Positions 44,502 to 55,986 of a stretch of DNA of 64,000 nucleotides are shown here, one piece after another. Origin of the DNA: Amylostereum areolatum (lineage: Eukaryota > Basidiomycota > Agaricomycetes > Russulales > Stereaceae); NCBI GenBank assembly GCA_012932865.1, contig SAXG01000002.1:496001-560000 (forward strand). The letters are read 5' to 3'. The notes beneath the pieces were generated by a model that had not been told where the DNA came from, ran no database searches, and saw nothing but the letters and a program-made list of their open reading frames with translations. Position 1 is the first letter of the stretch; the number at the start of each line of letters is the position of its first letter. The position numbers were made by a program, and so were the translations under genes.

Positions 44502-47500
44502 TTATAAAAGTAGCTGTATCACCTGCTGTGAGGCTGCGCGGACGGTCTCAAGATCATCCGACATCCTGAGTCGAAGATAAGGTGGATGAGCTTCATTGAC
44601 ATCGAAGGTAGAAAAGGCGCACCACTCCGTTTCGGCCAGAAGCTCCTCCGCCTCGTCGGTATCTCTATCCAAGTCCCTCGTCTGAAGCGTCAGATACAAG
44701 TGCTCGGCGGTATCCCCGCGGACCTCGTCCCAATGTCAGCGTTTCCCGCATGGCAGGGCCAGAGAGCGGTCTAACTCACCCGCGGATATTCGTGAGTCAA
44801 GAAGTCGGCGAAGCAGGGTACACATGTTGCGTAAAGTTGGGGCACACTCAGTAGGTTGACGGCCCTGAGAGGAATTAGAAAAATCCAGGCGAATAGGGGG
44901 GGCGGGCAGTTTACGTCTTCATGGACTCGTGTATTCTGTGGACGCTCTTCAGCCTCGACGCGCCCCGTGTGGTGATGGATAATAGCGCCTGCAGGCTGAA
45001 GGATCGTCGGTACCACCCCGACGAAGAAGGGGGGAGGTCGGCACACCTTTTCAGCCCTTCTGCGTCGCTGGCGAGAGGCGTCAGAGCCTCGGCCTCCAAT
45101 AGCACGTTGAACATTTGCAGAACCGGGAGGACGTTGTTGTTTGATCCTAGGTTGGACTTCGCGCGCGATATAAGATATCCCGCGAACTTTCGCTGGTCGA
45201 TGGTGCCGTCCACCGCGACTACAGGTAGCTTCTGGACGTAGGCTATCAGACTGTTGGCGACAGGGCGTTGCTAGACATGGATGAGAACATATGGGTGAAG
45301 GCATAGCGAAGCCACCCACAGTGCTATCTGTCTTGCTGCTGATACTCAACAATAAACCGGCCATGACATCGAGCCAGTACTCCTTGACTTCTAAGAGCCG
45401 CATGGCACGAGGGAATAGCCAGCTGCTGTCTTGCCATCCCCAGGTTTCCATGTTGTCACTAAGGCCAGGGTAAGCCCTCACGTTTATCAACGCTTGGATG
45501 GGGACGAACCCGATGAATAATGACTTCAAAAGGCCTTCGCCGTGAATCCGCCATGCCTCTGCATTCGGCACAGATGGCAAAGGCTCGTTCAACAGGGCTA
45601 CCACCTGTTCACCAGCCTGCTGACGGACGTTGTCCAGCCGCTCAATGCCCTGCTTGAGGATCCCGGACATGGCAGCATGGTACTTCTCCGGCGGGAAATA
45701 TTCAGCAAAATTGGCGATGTGATGGGCATTGCGGAACATGATGGCGGTGAATCTGCTCAAGCCTTGAACGCAGGTGATACGGACCCAAGAGCCCACGTCA
45801 CCGCGCTCGTCGACACTGTAATCCTCAAGGCCGGATATCAAGGCGTCAAATAGGGAGTGTATCTCACTCGGGGCTAGGACTGCGAGCAGTCAGTCTACGC
45901 ACGCGGACTGTGACGACAAGATCTCACGAGATTGTATCTTGCCTACAACGCAGCCCAAGATTTGAGTGATTGACGCGTAGAAATTCCGTCGTGCTTCTAC
46001 GTTGGACATCCGTTTTGGAGACTTGCAAAAACGGAAAAGTCAGCCAGGCATTCTTTCGCAAGACTGGGGCCCTTACAGTCTTGTTCACAGACCGCAAAAG
46101 ACAAGCAATTGCGTCCTTCAAGCCGTGGTCGTGCGCAGTATAATCCAGTGCTCCAATCAAGCGTGCAAGACTCTGTTGCACACCCGGTAAGCCCTGCTGG
46201 AAGTCTCGGATCGACGTGCCGGAGCGACGACGATTGGTTTATTATCATATAAGAGTGAAAGTGAAGACTCATCTCTGGAGGACCGCAGAACAATCCACGA
46301 GCTTGCTGATTTGACCCATGGCTGAGGAGGCCGCTTCTTGCACCAGCACTGCCCGATGCTTCAACCCGATATCAACGATCTTCCGCCAATGTGGGACAGA
46401 CGACCCATTCTCGAGCTGAATCTCGTGAACCGTGATGCTCTGAGCAATAAGATGGCAGGCCGCCGCTGTGATGAGCTCCTGGCGGGGTGATTGTATCGTA
46501 TCGAATGGTACATCTGCGAGGAAAGTGAACAACTGTCGTAGGATTAGAACATTCGACATCAATAGCGAACGCGGTGAATGGGGCGCACAGCTTTTCTGTG
46601 TTCCTCCAGATTGTGGTGATCCAGATTGGTTTGGCGGAACTCTGCTGCAAGTTCGGTCATGGCAAGCAAGGCGCCATGGATGTCTGAGAAGTCTGAAGTC
46701 GAAAGAAGAGGACGCTGTCCGAGTAGCTTTAGTAGAAGTGGCAGGCAGGCATAAGAAGCATGCTTACGATACGACGGGAACATTCGGGGCCCAGTGTGGG
46801 TAACTCTTGCTTGCATATTTCTCGCAGTGATTGGGCACCAAGTTGTCTCATCGAAGAATCCCAGTGGCGTAAAGTAACGTTCAAAAGATGGTTGATCAGA
46901 TACGGACGGTAAAATTCATGTCTGGAAGGTGTAAGCCAGAGGTCAACGATGACTCAAGGAGAGACTTACTCGGCCGTCTGTACTGCCGCCGTGAGGAATG
47001 CATTTCTACGGACGCCAACCATGAAGAAGTCGGTCTTCCGCAAGACATCGATTCCGTGGGGGAACAAGCTCTATAACAACAAACATGAGTAGAGAGCCTT
47101 GATGATCAAAACATTGGACATACCGTACGCCCGACATACTCTTGGAAAGTTGCGCTAGCAGCCCTGCGAATGTGCACTTCCCTGTCGTATACGGACACAA
47201 CTACCAGTTTCTTAGCAAGCACTTCAGAGAAAGGTTCGAGGACGGAAGGACTGTAGGATCTTGCAAGCGACCAGAGTACGTAGGCAGCCGAATCTCGTAC
47301 ACTTGAACCGATCGAGTGCGCGCCCTTGCGGATGTCGAATAAAAGTGCCTAGTCAACAGAAGGATTAGCTGGCCAGCAAGGTGCATGGCGTAAGTGGATC
47401 ATTTACTTTAATCATCCAATCGGTGAGTGTGCCCAGTGACTCGTTTGGTACGAGACCTCTGCGGGCCAACTCTGCGCATACAAGGCAGGCGCCTTGCCAG

Positions 47501-49046
47501 GTAGACTCGGCGATTGCGGGCATGTCGTAAAGGGAGGCGACACCTATTGAATGAATGGTAAAAAGGTTGATTGCAGTGTCGACGACTTGATCGATAAACT
47601 CTGGAGGTAATCGCTCCGATATGCGTGCAATTGCCTTGGCAGAGGCCCATCGAACGATCGTATCCTAAGTGTGCTGCTGTGTGAGGATCAATAAGAACAC
47701 TGATGTCTAAGTGTCTTACCCTGTCTTGTAAGCCAGGGAAAAGATCTTCGAGGACAGACTCTATCTCCTCTGGTACATCTGCATCCTCTTCCGAAAGCGG
47801 AGGATGAGATTGTTCATGTCCCGTTGTCGTAAGTACACGACCTGATATGATGGAAAGGTGAGACCTGCAATTCTGAGTAAACGGTGATGATATACCTCTC
47901 CTGCGATTGCTGATAGAGGTCGTGGGGAGAAGGCGCAGGGCAGCACGGGAGACGAGTTTGATCTTTAGCTTCCTGACAATGGCGTTGGTCATCAACAGTT
48001 TATTACTCTCGATCAGCCTCCCCAGAGCGAGCATGGAAGGAACATGGGCCATTGCAATCTCTATCGGCGCTGTCTTCATGATCTCGCACAGTGTTTGTAG
48101 GGCCCCGATAGACTTGATGCGAAGGAAAGGACGTCAAGGTTTGATCACACGTTAAAAGTGTTAAGTACCTCGAATATATTGTGCTCTGCACGAGCTATTA
48201 AATCATTGCACCACGCCAGGAAGCCAGGGAAGCGTGAGGTAGTGTCTTTCCTGCAGCAAGGCGTATTAGTAATAAGGGCAGGGAGCGTGCTGAAAACTCG
48301 ATTACCTCACATAAAACCGGGACAAAGCCAGAGCTGCACCTTCACGCTCAAGACCCGACTTTCCCAGACATTTCTTCGCTTCTGCCTCGATACTAGCCGC
48401 AGTTTCGCCCAAACGGCCCGGCTCGTCAAATTGGGAGAAGTCAAAGGGTATCATGCAAATGAGGGAGATCCACAGCAAAACCACATATTGAAGAGACCAT
48501 ATCAGGGAACCTTCTAGTTCATTGAGATGTCGCAAAAAGTTCAAAGCGACAGAAAGATCGGCGATTTCATGCGGGAAGAACCTGACTGAAATATGTGCTC
48601 AGTAACCACACATCCAAAGTTATGGATGAACTGACTGATCGTCTTGTAACCTCGACACTTAATGTAGTGATACAATATGAGAGATATGCCGGAAAGGGCG
48701 CTCGCGCGTTTCGAGTCAGGCTTGTCCAGAGCCAACGCAGAGGCATGTTCTTTCAGCTGGTCTACGACGGGAGATACTAGCTCTTCTAGAAACGGGTCCA
48801 AAAGATAGGACTGTTCCTGATATTCTGCCAACTGGAAGAGGAGAATAAACACCATCGCAATCGGAAACTGTTCAAAGATGACATACAATCCGAAACAGAG
48901 CTTCCCTCGCAACAGCGTCAATTCTGCGCTCCTCTTCTGCGAGGTCCCTGTTCAAGTCAAACTGCAGGATGGACCTCTGTAGCTTAACAAATTCGTCGTA
49001 TTTCTCAAACCTCGCGAGGATGCGAGCCTCCGCATATTCCTCCATG
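44502..49046 (-). CDS. TBCD: Tubulin-folding cofactor D
   Basis: Many short exons across 4.5 kb encode a HEAT/ARM-repeat protein that assembles alpha/beta-tubulin dimers with cofactors C and E (yeast Cin1, fission yeast Alp1). ATG at 49044-49046 (MEEYAEARILARFEKYDEF). Recognisable pieces in order: EYQEQSYLLDPFLEELVSP, KTIIRFFPHEIADL (across a spliced intron near 48570-48640), LEREGAALALSRFYVRKDT, IEIAMAHVPSMLALGRLIES, DTIVRWASAKAIARIS, GSSVRDSAAYVLWSLAR, VYDREVHIRRAATAFQEY, YRPYLINHLLNVTLRHWDSS, LGPECSRRI and, at the C-terminus, GYLISRAKSNLGSNNNVLP and PQLYATCVPCFADFL. Stop at 44502. I did not resolve every exon edge. Confidence 0.9.
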
Positions 49047-49390
49047 TCCACGCGTGATCGGCCGGTAAAGATCCTGAAGACGAATATAAAAAGGGCGAGG
49101 TCTTCCTAGGGAAACGTGATGATCTTGTATTAGGCGAACTGCCCGGTTCGACGATGGGATAGAAAGACAAACACTCAAAGTGACGTCTGAAACAGACAGG
49201 GTGTCGATGAGCGACCGGGCAAACTTGCCAGGAAGCACGTGAGTCGCCGAAAAGGCAGGCGCGCGCCGGCGGGGGGCGCGTCGCGGCGGTCGCTCCGCGG
49301 CCAGTAGACTCAGGACTGCTCCACCAGCAGACCACCACCAGGCTTTCCTCGCTCCTCAAATAATTGGACACATCTACAATTGCATCTACT
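49047..49390. promoter_or_regulatory. Shared promoter region, TBCD / CWF19
   Basis: 344 bp between two divergent start codons. GC-rich block CGCGCGCCGGCGGGGGGCGC at about 49259-49278. No TATA box on either strand, as is common for housekeeping pairs. Confidence 0.55.
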
Positions 49391-52216
49391 CATGGACGAT
49401 TCTCAGTCTACCAAACGCAAGCATCACCGCACTTATAAAGACGATGGCCGTGAACACAAGAAGCGTCACCGGCATGGGAATGACGACGAGAAGCGCAAAC
49501 ACAAGAAACGAAAGGACAAAACGGATGGGAAGGTGGTCGTCGTCGACGAGGATCCTGATGAAGATATGTGGATAGAGAAGAACATTGATTTGGATGGGGA
49601 ATGCGTGTGTACCCCACATAACACTGTTCGCATTCTTGTGCACTGACACATCTATGTCTCATCCCCTCTAGCCAGTTACAACCAATATACCAGCAGCAGA
49701 GAGTTTGAAGCTTACATCCCGTGCAGAAGCGACTTCCTCCGACCCGCCACCGCCGCCTGTCCTTTCTACAGAATCTCATTTGAAACGAGACGATTGGATG
49801 CTAGAACCCACTTCCTCAGAAACGGTCACTCTGTCCATACCTAAGAAGACAATGTCCCTGAAAGATGAGAGCCTAACCGAGGAGTATGGAGAGTCTCAGA
49901 ATTCACGGACGCCTGGTGGAGCCGTAGACTTCTTCTCCAGCCTTGGGTCAGAACGGCTGAAGAAACCTCAACCCAGCCGTCCTAATCCTGACCAAGTGCG
50001 TGTTTATCGCCGGTCTGCTGCCTTTCACATATCTCAATAAGATGTTTACAGTTGCATATAAGTTCCCGGGAGCTGAATGTTCACTTGAAGGGAGGCGAGA
50101 CCGTCGACCAATATGTCGAGCCATCTGCCTCTGTCAAAGCGGTCATTCCAGGAGGACCAGGCACGCAGTGGCGTATGATGCGCCTGCGTCGCGTCTTCGA
50201 GACCGCAGAAGAGGAGAATCGGTCGACTGAAGAAGTGGCGATCGAACGATTCGGGTCATTGGAGGCGTTTGAGCAGGCTAAGGAGGAGCGAAGGATACTC
50301 GATGAAAAGGAAGGGAGGAAAGCGGACCGTGGAAGGGACAAAGCCAAGGCTGGGGGGCAAGACGGTCGTGGTCGAGACGGATACGGTAAGGGTGGTGAAA
50401 AGGGCTTCATGTTCACCGACCTTGGAGGCAGTGGAGCGTCAAGTCGTAGTTCCAGCTTCAGGCGACCAGGCGCCTATGCCGAGAGTGGACCGTCCACTCC
50501 AACGCCGCCACCTGCTTCAAACCGGCCGAAGTACGATTCGATGCGTCTATCGTCTCAAGGGGGTACTCCGGGGGGTCCATACACACCAGTTCCCTCTGTT
50601 ATGACTCCCCAGTTGGCTGCTTCATCGAAGCGCGCACTTTCACCTTCATCTCTCAACAAACTCCAAGCCAAGGTGTTGCGGGCGAAGCTCATGGGTAGCC
50701 CAGACGCGGAAACATTGGAGAAAGAATACGAGGAGGAAATGCGGAAAGCGAGCGGAACCAGCAAGGATGGTACACGGACTCGTGTGGAGGTCTTACCTAC
50801 CCTCGATGCAAGGGGGAGACTGTACGATGTTGGCCAAGGTAAAAACGACGGCGATGTGCAGCCTGGTAATCGCAAGAAGAAAGAAAAGGTATAACGCTCT
50901 TTTTCGTCCTCCCGACTTTGCGGTCTCATCAAGATGCAGGTGGAAACACGAGACCCGAAAACAGGAGAAATTGTTCGATATAATGCGGACGATGACAGTG
51001 CAACACTTGGTGATCTACTCCGTCAGGAGCGTTTTGGTGCGGGGATTGCAGATCAAAAGGACTTGGATATGCAGTTCGCCAAGTCCATCATGACCGACGG
51101 AGGCTTCCAGGTGCGTTCTCCGTCGCTGGCTACCTTGTATCTAGTAACTCTGTTTCTCAGAACAACCTGGACTACATTGACGACAATGCCGAGCGACTTG
51201 GACGACAAAAGATGCGCTCCGATGCCATGAAACGGCAATTTGCTATCAACGGTAGGTGATTTAGGCTTTTAATGACATTGTCCTAATTCCACTGTCAAGA
51301 CTACAAGCGCACACAAAAAGCACTTGCGTCATGTCCTTTCTGCTTCGGAGAGGACGACTCTCCCCCCAAGGCCCCGGTTGTTTCATTGGGAACGCGAGCA
51401 TATCTATCATGTACAGTGCAAGAGGAGCTTGTCCCTGGCCACTGCCTCATCGTTCCCATACAACATCACCTTACCATGCTTGAAGGCGATGACGATGTAT
51501 GGGATGAAGTTCGGGTATGCCACTCCCAGCTTCTTCGTTCCGCTGGCTAATCGGTCAACAGAACTTTATGAAAAGTCTGATGCGTCTGCATGCCGAAGAA
51601 GATAAGGGCGTTGTATTCTACGAGACGGTCCTCACAATGAAGTGGCAGAAACACACTGTCATAGAATGCGTTCCCGTCCCTTGGGAACAATTTGATCTAC
51701 TACCTGGCTATTTCAAGGTCGGCACCCGTTAAGCCTCCTTTCCATCCGCTGGCTCAACTTCTAGTAGGAATCCATCCTTATGAGCGAGGCCGAATGGTCA
51801 CAGCATAAGAAGCTCATAGATTTCTCTACTCGTGGTGGCTTTCGAAGGATGATGGTGCCGAATCTCCCGTACTTTATGGTTCAATTCGATCACAAGGGAG
51901 AGAAGGGGTACGGTCATGTTATCGAAGGTACCAATGAAGCTGCAGGCGACGATGAAGACGCTGCCGACGAAGGAGAGAAGGGTGGTGGCGAGTTCCCTCG
52001 GTTCGTATATCCTCAACTCCAACAGGTTTGTGACACTAAGGTTTCTCTCCCCACAGGTACTTTGCGGGAGAGATCATTGGAAACGTCCTCGAGCTAGAGC
52101 CGCGACGCTGGAGACATCCGAGACGTCTGGACTTCCGACAGAACAACGAAAGAATAGGCAAATTCAAGAAAAAGTATAACCAATTCGACTGGACAGGCAT
52201 GATTGCGAGGGAGTAA
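49391..52216 (+). CDS. CWF19: CWF19-like spliceosome-associated protein
   Basis: Multi-exon gene from ATG 49391 to TAA 52214-52216. The N-terminus is Lys/Arg/His-rich (KKRHRHGNDDEKRKHKKRK), then MWIEKNIDL and a disordered region with GGAVDFFSSLGSE. The long exon 50052-50890 carries WRMMRLRRVFETAEEENRS and DLGGSGASS. The CwfJ C-terminal domain 1 (HIT-like) starts with DYKRTQKALASCPFCFGED and contains the histidine triad-like GHCLIVPIQHH. Domain 2 ends with LELEPRRWRHPRRLDFRQNN and QFDWTGMI. CWF19/Drn1 proteins act in the late spliceosome and in lariat turnover with the debranching enzyme. Introns are short GT-AG; the edges around 49600-49680 and 50000-50060 are approximate. Confidence 0.9.
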
Positions 52217-52533
52217 CGTATATGAATGTACTTGGATTGATTGCTGTAACGTTTGTGTGATCTCGGTCCTTCTACATATCTAAGAGCAAAGAACGCTTTC
52301 AAGCTTGGGCAGGTAAGAATGTAAGTGACGTACTGGAGGACCGAGGTACCGGGAGGAAGGGGACTTCGTGTGGAATCACTAGGAGTGCCGACATAAGTAC
52401 CTCTTGACCATAAGTATAACAGGGGAAACTCCGGTTCGCCACCTTTCCACTTCAAACCCACATACATACCTCCGGGCTACAGTTCCTCCGTTGCCACCTT
52501 TTGCAGCTTTGCTAGTCGGAATAGTTTTGGGCG

Positions 52534-54032
52534 ATGTTTATCGGCGTTGTTCGTCAGCGAATCGGCCAGACTAGCCGGTCTTTCACGTCGACTGCAAGGG
52601 TGCAACCACGTCGGCATTACTCACTCTGTCATGACACCGAGAGGACCATCTTGCGCAGGTCCTATCTGTACGGTGCGTTGCAATTCTTGTTGTCTCTCCG
52701 TGTCACAAACCTTGTATCCAAGTCCCTTGCTCCTCGGAGCGCATGCTACAGAAGTCGCCGAGTACGAAGTCAGACGTCATCATCTATGACCTCGAGGACA
52801 GCGTTGCACCCTCAGAGAAGGATAAGACTGAGGCACGAGAACGACTCGCCAACTTTCTAACCAGAACTCCGCAGACAGAGCTACCCGACGCAACACGCAT
52901 CGCTGTGCGCTTGAACGCGACGGATACGCCGTTCTTCGAGAGGGATATCGCGCAGGTGGTAAGTCACATTCATTACATATACCCAATTGGCTTGCTCATG
53001 TGTTGATCATTGGATGGACAAGACTCGCCTTCCGTCTGTCCGTACACTCATATTGCCAAAGGTACATTCTGTCGATGACCTGCACATTGTTTCGCGAGCG
53101 ATCAACGCCTCTGGAAGATCTCATCGAGAGCCAATCCATCTAATTGCAAGCGTAGAGAGTGCCAGATCACTTTGGGGAATTGGAGACATAGCCAGCTGGA
53201 AAGATGAAGCAGGAGATAATATACTAGCTTGACGGCGCTTCTAGTAAGTGTCGTCAAACATTTCGCCTTTTGGCTTCTCATGGCGGTGATAGTTTGCAGC
53301 TGAAGACTGTGCGTTGAAACTTTGTCGACGTGTCCCTTAGGCAACTTAGACTGTGCGACTTAGATTGTGCGGACACTTCGATCATCCGGACGACCTCTCG
53401 TCAAGAGCTACTGTACACCAGATCAAGGATCGTCGTCGCCGCGAAAGCGTTCGGGCTGGAGGCGATAGACATGGTTGGTCGCCATCCTTTCTAAGAATGT
53501 GCTGTAGTCTCAGGATCTCACTCAACCTATGGGAAGGTTTGCGTCAACTACAAAGACCCCGATTACCTCAAAGACGAATGTGAGGACGGCAGGCGGCTTG
53601 GTTTTACGGGGAAGGTACGGTATCAACATATTTCTATGCATATCTTCTGATCTCGATTAAGTAGCAAGCCATCCATCCGGTCCAAGTGAAAACCATACAA
53701 TCTACGTTTGGCCCCACAGAGAAAGGTATCCTTCTCTTGCTCCTCCATCCCATTCATGACTTCCATGTGACGCCACTCAGAAATTTTGCGTGCGGCAAAA
53801 ATCCTCCATCAAATGGCGGAGGCTCATGCTATGCGACGCGGTGCTGTAGGCCTTGACACGGGCGACGGAAAGGATGGAAAGGAGATGATTGATGCTCCGA
53901 TGCTCAAGCAAGTTCGTGCTTTCTTACCAGTTCATCGTGTGCCGCCTAACTTCGTGAATGATACTCATCTAGGCCGAGAACACGATCCGACTAGCTCATG
54001 CCGCAGGATTGCACGTCCCAGAGATATCCTGA
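52534..54032 (+). CDS. CLYBL: CitE/CLYBL-like citramalyl-CoA or citryl-CoA lyase, mitochondrial
   Basis: HpcH/HpaI aldolase-family lyase. The N-terminus (MFIGVVRQRIGQTSRSFTST) looks like a mitochondrial targeting peptide. Exons then give RSYLYVP, SDVIIYDLEDSVAPSEKDK (metal-binding DLEDSV), RIAVRLNATDTPFFERDI, LPSVRTLILPKVHSVDDL, IASVESARSLWGIGDIASW, LTALLFAAEDYCADTSIIR, YTRSRIVVAAKAFGLEAIDM, LGFTGKQAIHPVQVKTIQS and IRLAHAAGLHVPEIS ending at 54030-54032. It cleaves short acyl-CoA substrates to acetyl-CoA plus a keto acid. Between IASWKDEAGDNILA and LTALL the frame moves by one base near 53231 with no room for an intron, so an indel is likely there. Near-repeats of GACTGTGCG at 53305-53375 surround an intron ending at 53362. 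Confidence 0.85.
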
Positions 54033-54375
54033 ATGCGCACGTTTTCTTCTGGAGTGGGACGTGTGCGATGTATCACCAGTTATCCTGTACCCATGCATAT
54101 CCTTGCAGTGTTGAATCCATTGCTTCTGCTGGGTGCAAGCTTTTACATAGCCGGGTGCTGAAATCAGATGTCGTTTACAGGGTAAGATTTGGCATTGTGT
54201 GGCTGTGTCGACACCGGACGATGGGCGTCTGAATCTGAATAGACCGGAGACCCCGTTCACACTGCACCCCCAGCTGTTCCTAAAGGGGACCCTGCTGTGT
54301 ACATTTATATCTATCTATCTGTATTCTCACCATCATGACACCCTGCATCCACTCCCTTCTCCTTCCCCATCCTCA

Positions 54376-55882
54376 ATGGACCCTCTCAGTATTGTCACTT
54401 CCGTCATTTCCACCGCGATCGCCATACGCGATTGGATAGATGCACTCAAAGCTAAAGAGAAAGCCCTCCACGAACTCAATATCACTGTCTCTCGCATCGC
54501 TCAAATCCTCTCTCCGCTACAAACACCTTCTTCCACGCCATCCCTAGCCCCATCCATCGTTGATGTCGACCCACCTCCGTATACAACTTCAGCTGTGGCC
54601 ACGGTTTGGATGGCAGATGTCAGCGTCACATCCTGTCTCCAAGACATGGCCGACATCCTAGGTCACATACATGAGCATCTCGAGATATGGAACGGGAAGA
54701 GGTCGAAGTACTCCTCTCTCTTGGCCTTCATCAACCCTTCGAGTCTCCTGCAGAAGTTCCGGGATGATGAGAAATTATTGACCCAGCGCATGAACGTGCT
54801 GTCTTTTGCTCTCCAATTTGCGGCTGCTCGCACCCCGCACATCTCCATCACAACCCCACCATTGCCTTCCCACCGTCCAAGTCCCCTGGATACTGTTGGT
54901 AGCTCCGAGGTGAAACGATTCTGGACAGATAAATTTGGTACAGAGGTATAATCTCGCGGTCTACTCTCCGACAGTAGTAAGCTGATGGAATTCAATAATC
55001 TCTCTATAGGTCTCTTGTGTATCAGAAGAATCATTCTTCGGAGCACTCTGCGACTGGTTGAAGCTTCCGCTAGATAAACACACTCGCGACGTCATGCTCC
55101 TGCGTTTAGACGAGTCAGGCGTTGGGGGTGTGACCGTACGCAGCCTTGACGATTGGGTTGGGAAGCAGAACATACGCGAACGTGTTTCTTTTCTTGATGT
55201 ATTACAAGGTATGTTTGGGGCTTCTCTGTCATGTGAACACTGTATAAGACTCATGACGCCAGGTTCGACAGTTATGCACCCTCTCTCACCGAGACCACAA
55301 GAAACGGGCGATGATACGACCGTGCGGCCCTTGATTTTGTGGATCGACGACAACCCAAACTCGGTTACACGACTATGCGAGCATGCACGCTCTCAAGGGG
55401 TCACAGTCGTCGCCATAACTTCAACGGCCGCTGCCAAAGTTTGGATAGAATCCAATCAAGGTGAAGATAGACATAAGTTATAGTTCGGCCGTTGGACTCA
55501 CGAACCGCGATTTGGCTACTCAGAACTTGTGCGTCGAGCTGATCGTGCGCAGCGTCTTCGAATCATATCAGATAATGCGCGCTGGGAGCGCAAAGAGGCC
55601 AGTGCCTTGCTCAACTACCGAGCTGGAGAGAAGATCCTGCGCTACCTACGTGGTCGCATGTATATGGCGCCTGTCCTCATATATTGTGGGGACACATCTT
55701 GGACAGCTTACGTGGATGGATACGAACGCGCTGGGTCGACCGCGGACTACTCCGTCTGTAAAATGTTCATCACTGCACTGGCTAATGGATCAACCGCGGA
55801 CAACTCATGGGAGGGCTGTGGTCGTTGGTATCGTTCGTCTACGTCGTATGTTCGTAATTTCTGCGTTGTGACCGCATGCTAA
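54376..55882 (+). CDS. Fungal STAND N-terminal domain fused to a receiver-like domain
   Basis: Four exons in phase: 54376-54945, 55010-55208, 55263-55460 and 55524-55882, giving 441 residues. Residues 1-130 match the helical N-terminal domain of fungal STAND/NLR-type proteins (MDPLSIVTSVISTAIAIRDW, then KAKEKALHELNITVSRIAQI). A middle segment (about 175-250) has VKRFWTDKFGTEVSCVSEES and LDKHTRDVMLLRLDESGVGG. From about 272 an alternating strand-helix domain begins PLILWIDDNPNSVTRLCEHA, with a DDNP acidic pair after a hydrophobic strand as in response-regulator or TIR-like folds, followed by GVTVVAITSTAAAKVWIES, RIISDNARWERK and YLRGRMYMAPVLIYCG. No NACHT or NB-ARC core follows. Function unknown; a role in incompatibility or immune-type signalling is inference. 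Confidence 0.75.
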
Positions 55883-55986
55883 AAGTAAGATCTTCGTAGG
55901 ATCAATAGTGTTTGAACTCATTCATCAATCATATTAGAGCGGCCTGCGATATCTGTAGTAGTGCTTGCATAGCGCGTTGGAAATAA
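55883..55986. other. Convergent 3' ends, STAND-like / CHL1
   Basis: Only 104 bp separate the two stop codons, so the transcripts' 3' UTRs almost certainly overlap. Confidence 0.6.
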
